From assembly GCF_023498005.1 (NCBI RefSeq), contig NZ_CP097289.1, forward strand, positions 7,130,001-7,194,000: a stretch of DNA of 64,000 nt. The letters are read 5' to 3'. Below the pieces are notes generated by a model, which had not been told where the DNA came from, made no database searches, and saw nothing but the letters and a program-made list of their open reading frames with translations. The DNA is from Streptomyces durmitorensis. Lineage in GTDB: Bacteria; Actinomycetota; Actinomycetes; Streptomycetales; Streptomycetaceae. Positions 63,995-64,000 of the stretch are shown piece after piece (position 1 is the stretch's first letter; the number at the start of each line of letters is the position of its first letter). The translations under genes and the position numbers were made by a program.

Positions 63995-64000
63995 ATGACC
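63995..64000 (+). CDS. Start of a gene cut by the window edge
   Basis: An ATG at 63995 follows CCTGGGGGGCACTG, with a GGGGGG stretch at ribosome-binding distance, and lies downstream of a MarR operator, divergent from marR. Only two codons are visible, so the product cannot be stated; efflux pumps or reductases are the usual partners of such regulators. Confidence 0.5.

Overview
The window is about 64 kb of high-GC chromosome with gene style typical of Streptomyces. The signs are very strong GC3 bias, many GTG starts, ATGA/GTGA overlaps between consecutive genes, ECF sigma factors with adjacent partners, sugar ABC operons lacking an ATPase gene, an actinobacterial-type DapD, and only two in-frame TTA codons seen. 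I see no tRNA, rRNA, insertion sequence, prophage or CRISPR array. The first gene is cut by the left edge, and a gene starting at 63995 is cut by the right edge.

Layout. 0-3.5 kb: distal part of a suf iron-sulfur operon (sufD, Rieske ferredoxin, sufC, sufS, sufU, a SufT-like gene). 3.5-9.8 kb: a membrane protein, an SMR efflux/TetR pair, a 139-bp tandem repeat, dapD, a lipoprotein, and an ECF sigma/propeller pair. 9.8-18.5 kb: a dapA homologue with a TTA codon, an overlapping PP2C phosphatase/STAND ATPase pair, a small-protein/Cys-rich pair, SDR, SGNH and ABM genes, then 1 kb of non-coding DNA with 168-bp tandem repeats. 18.5-32.8 kb: a secreted nuclease, a three-gene protease cassette, a PhoX-like phosphatase, a Ro/TROVE protein, a GntR/ACC deaminase pair and a two-domain TerD protein.

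32.9-41.5 kb is a sugar-acid/polyol catabolic cluster. Transcribed leftwards are uronate dehydrogenase, a DeoR regulator, a polyol-type ABC importer (binding protein and two permeases) and a Zn-dependent polyol-type dehydrogenase. Transcribed rightwards are 5-dehydro-4-deoxyglucarate dehydratase and an unrecognised, translationally coupled protein. The last step of the same pathway, a 2,5-dioxovalerate (alpha-ketoglutarate semialdehyde) dehydrogenase, lies 13 kb away at 54.0-55.5 kb next to an IclR regulator. Together these enzymes cover most of uronate to glucarate to 2-oxoglutarate; aldarolactonase and glucarate dehydratase are not in the window.

41.5-64 kb: an S37 peptidase, two MFS transporters, a DinB-like protein, an acid phosphatase, a CPBP/PadR/membrane-protein operon, a class B PBP, a two-component system with a membrane partner, a GlxA-type regulator, DsbA-like and class V aminotransferase genes, a second ECF sigma gene (with a TTA codon) followed by a zinc-finger/DinB fusion, and a MarR regulator with a clear divergent operator. 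Three families of intergenic repeats recur: the 139-bp tandem unit, a 92-bp element with inverted ends (four copies at two loci 45 kb apart), and a 44-bp element found just past the 3' ends of leftward genes. No single gene cluster here is convincingly a new system. The best candidates for new biology are the protease cassette with its free-standing N-terminal module, the PP2C/STAND pair, the kdgD-coupled protein, and the repeats.
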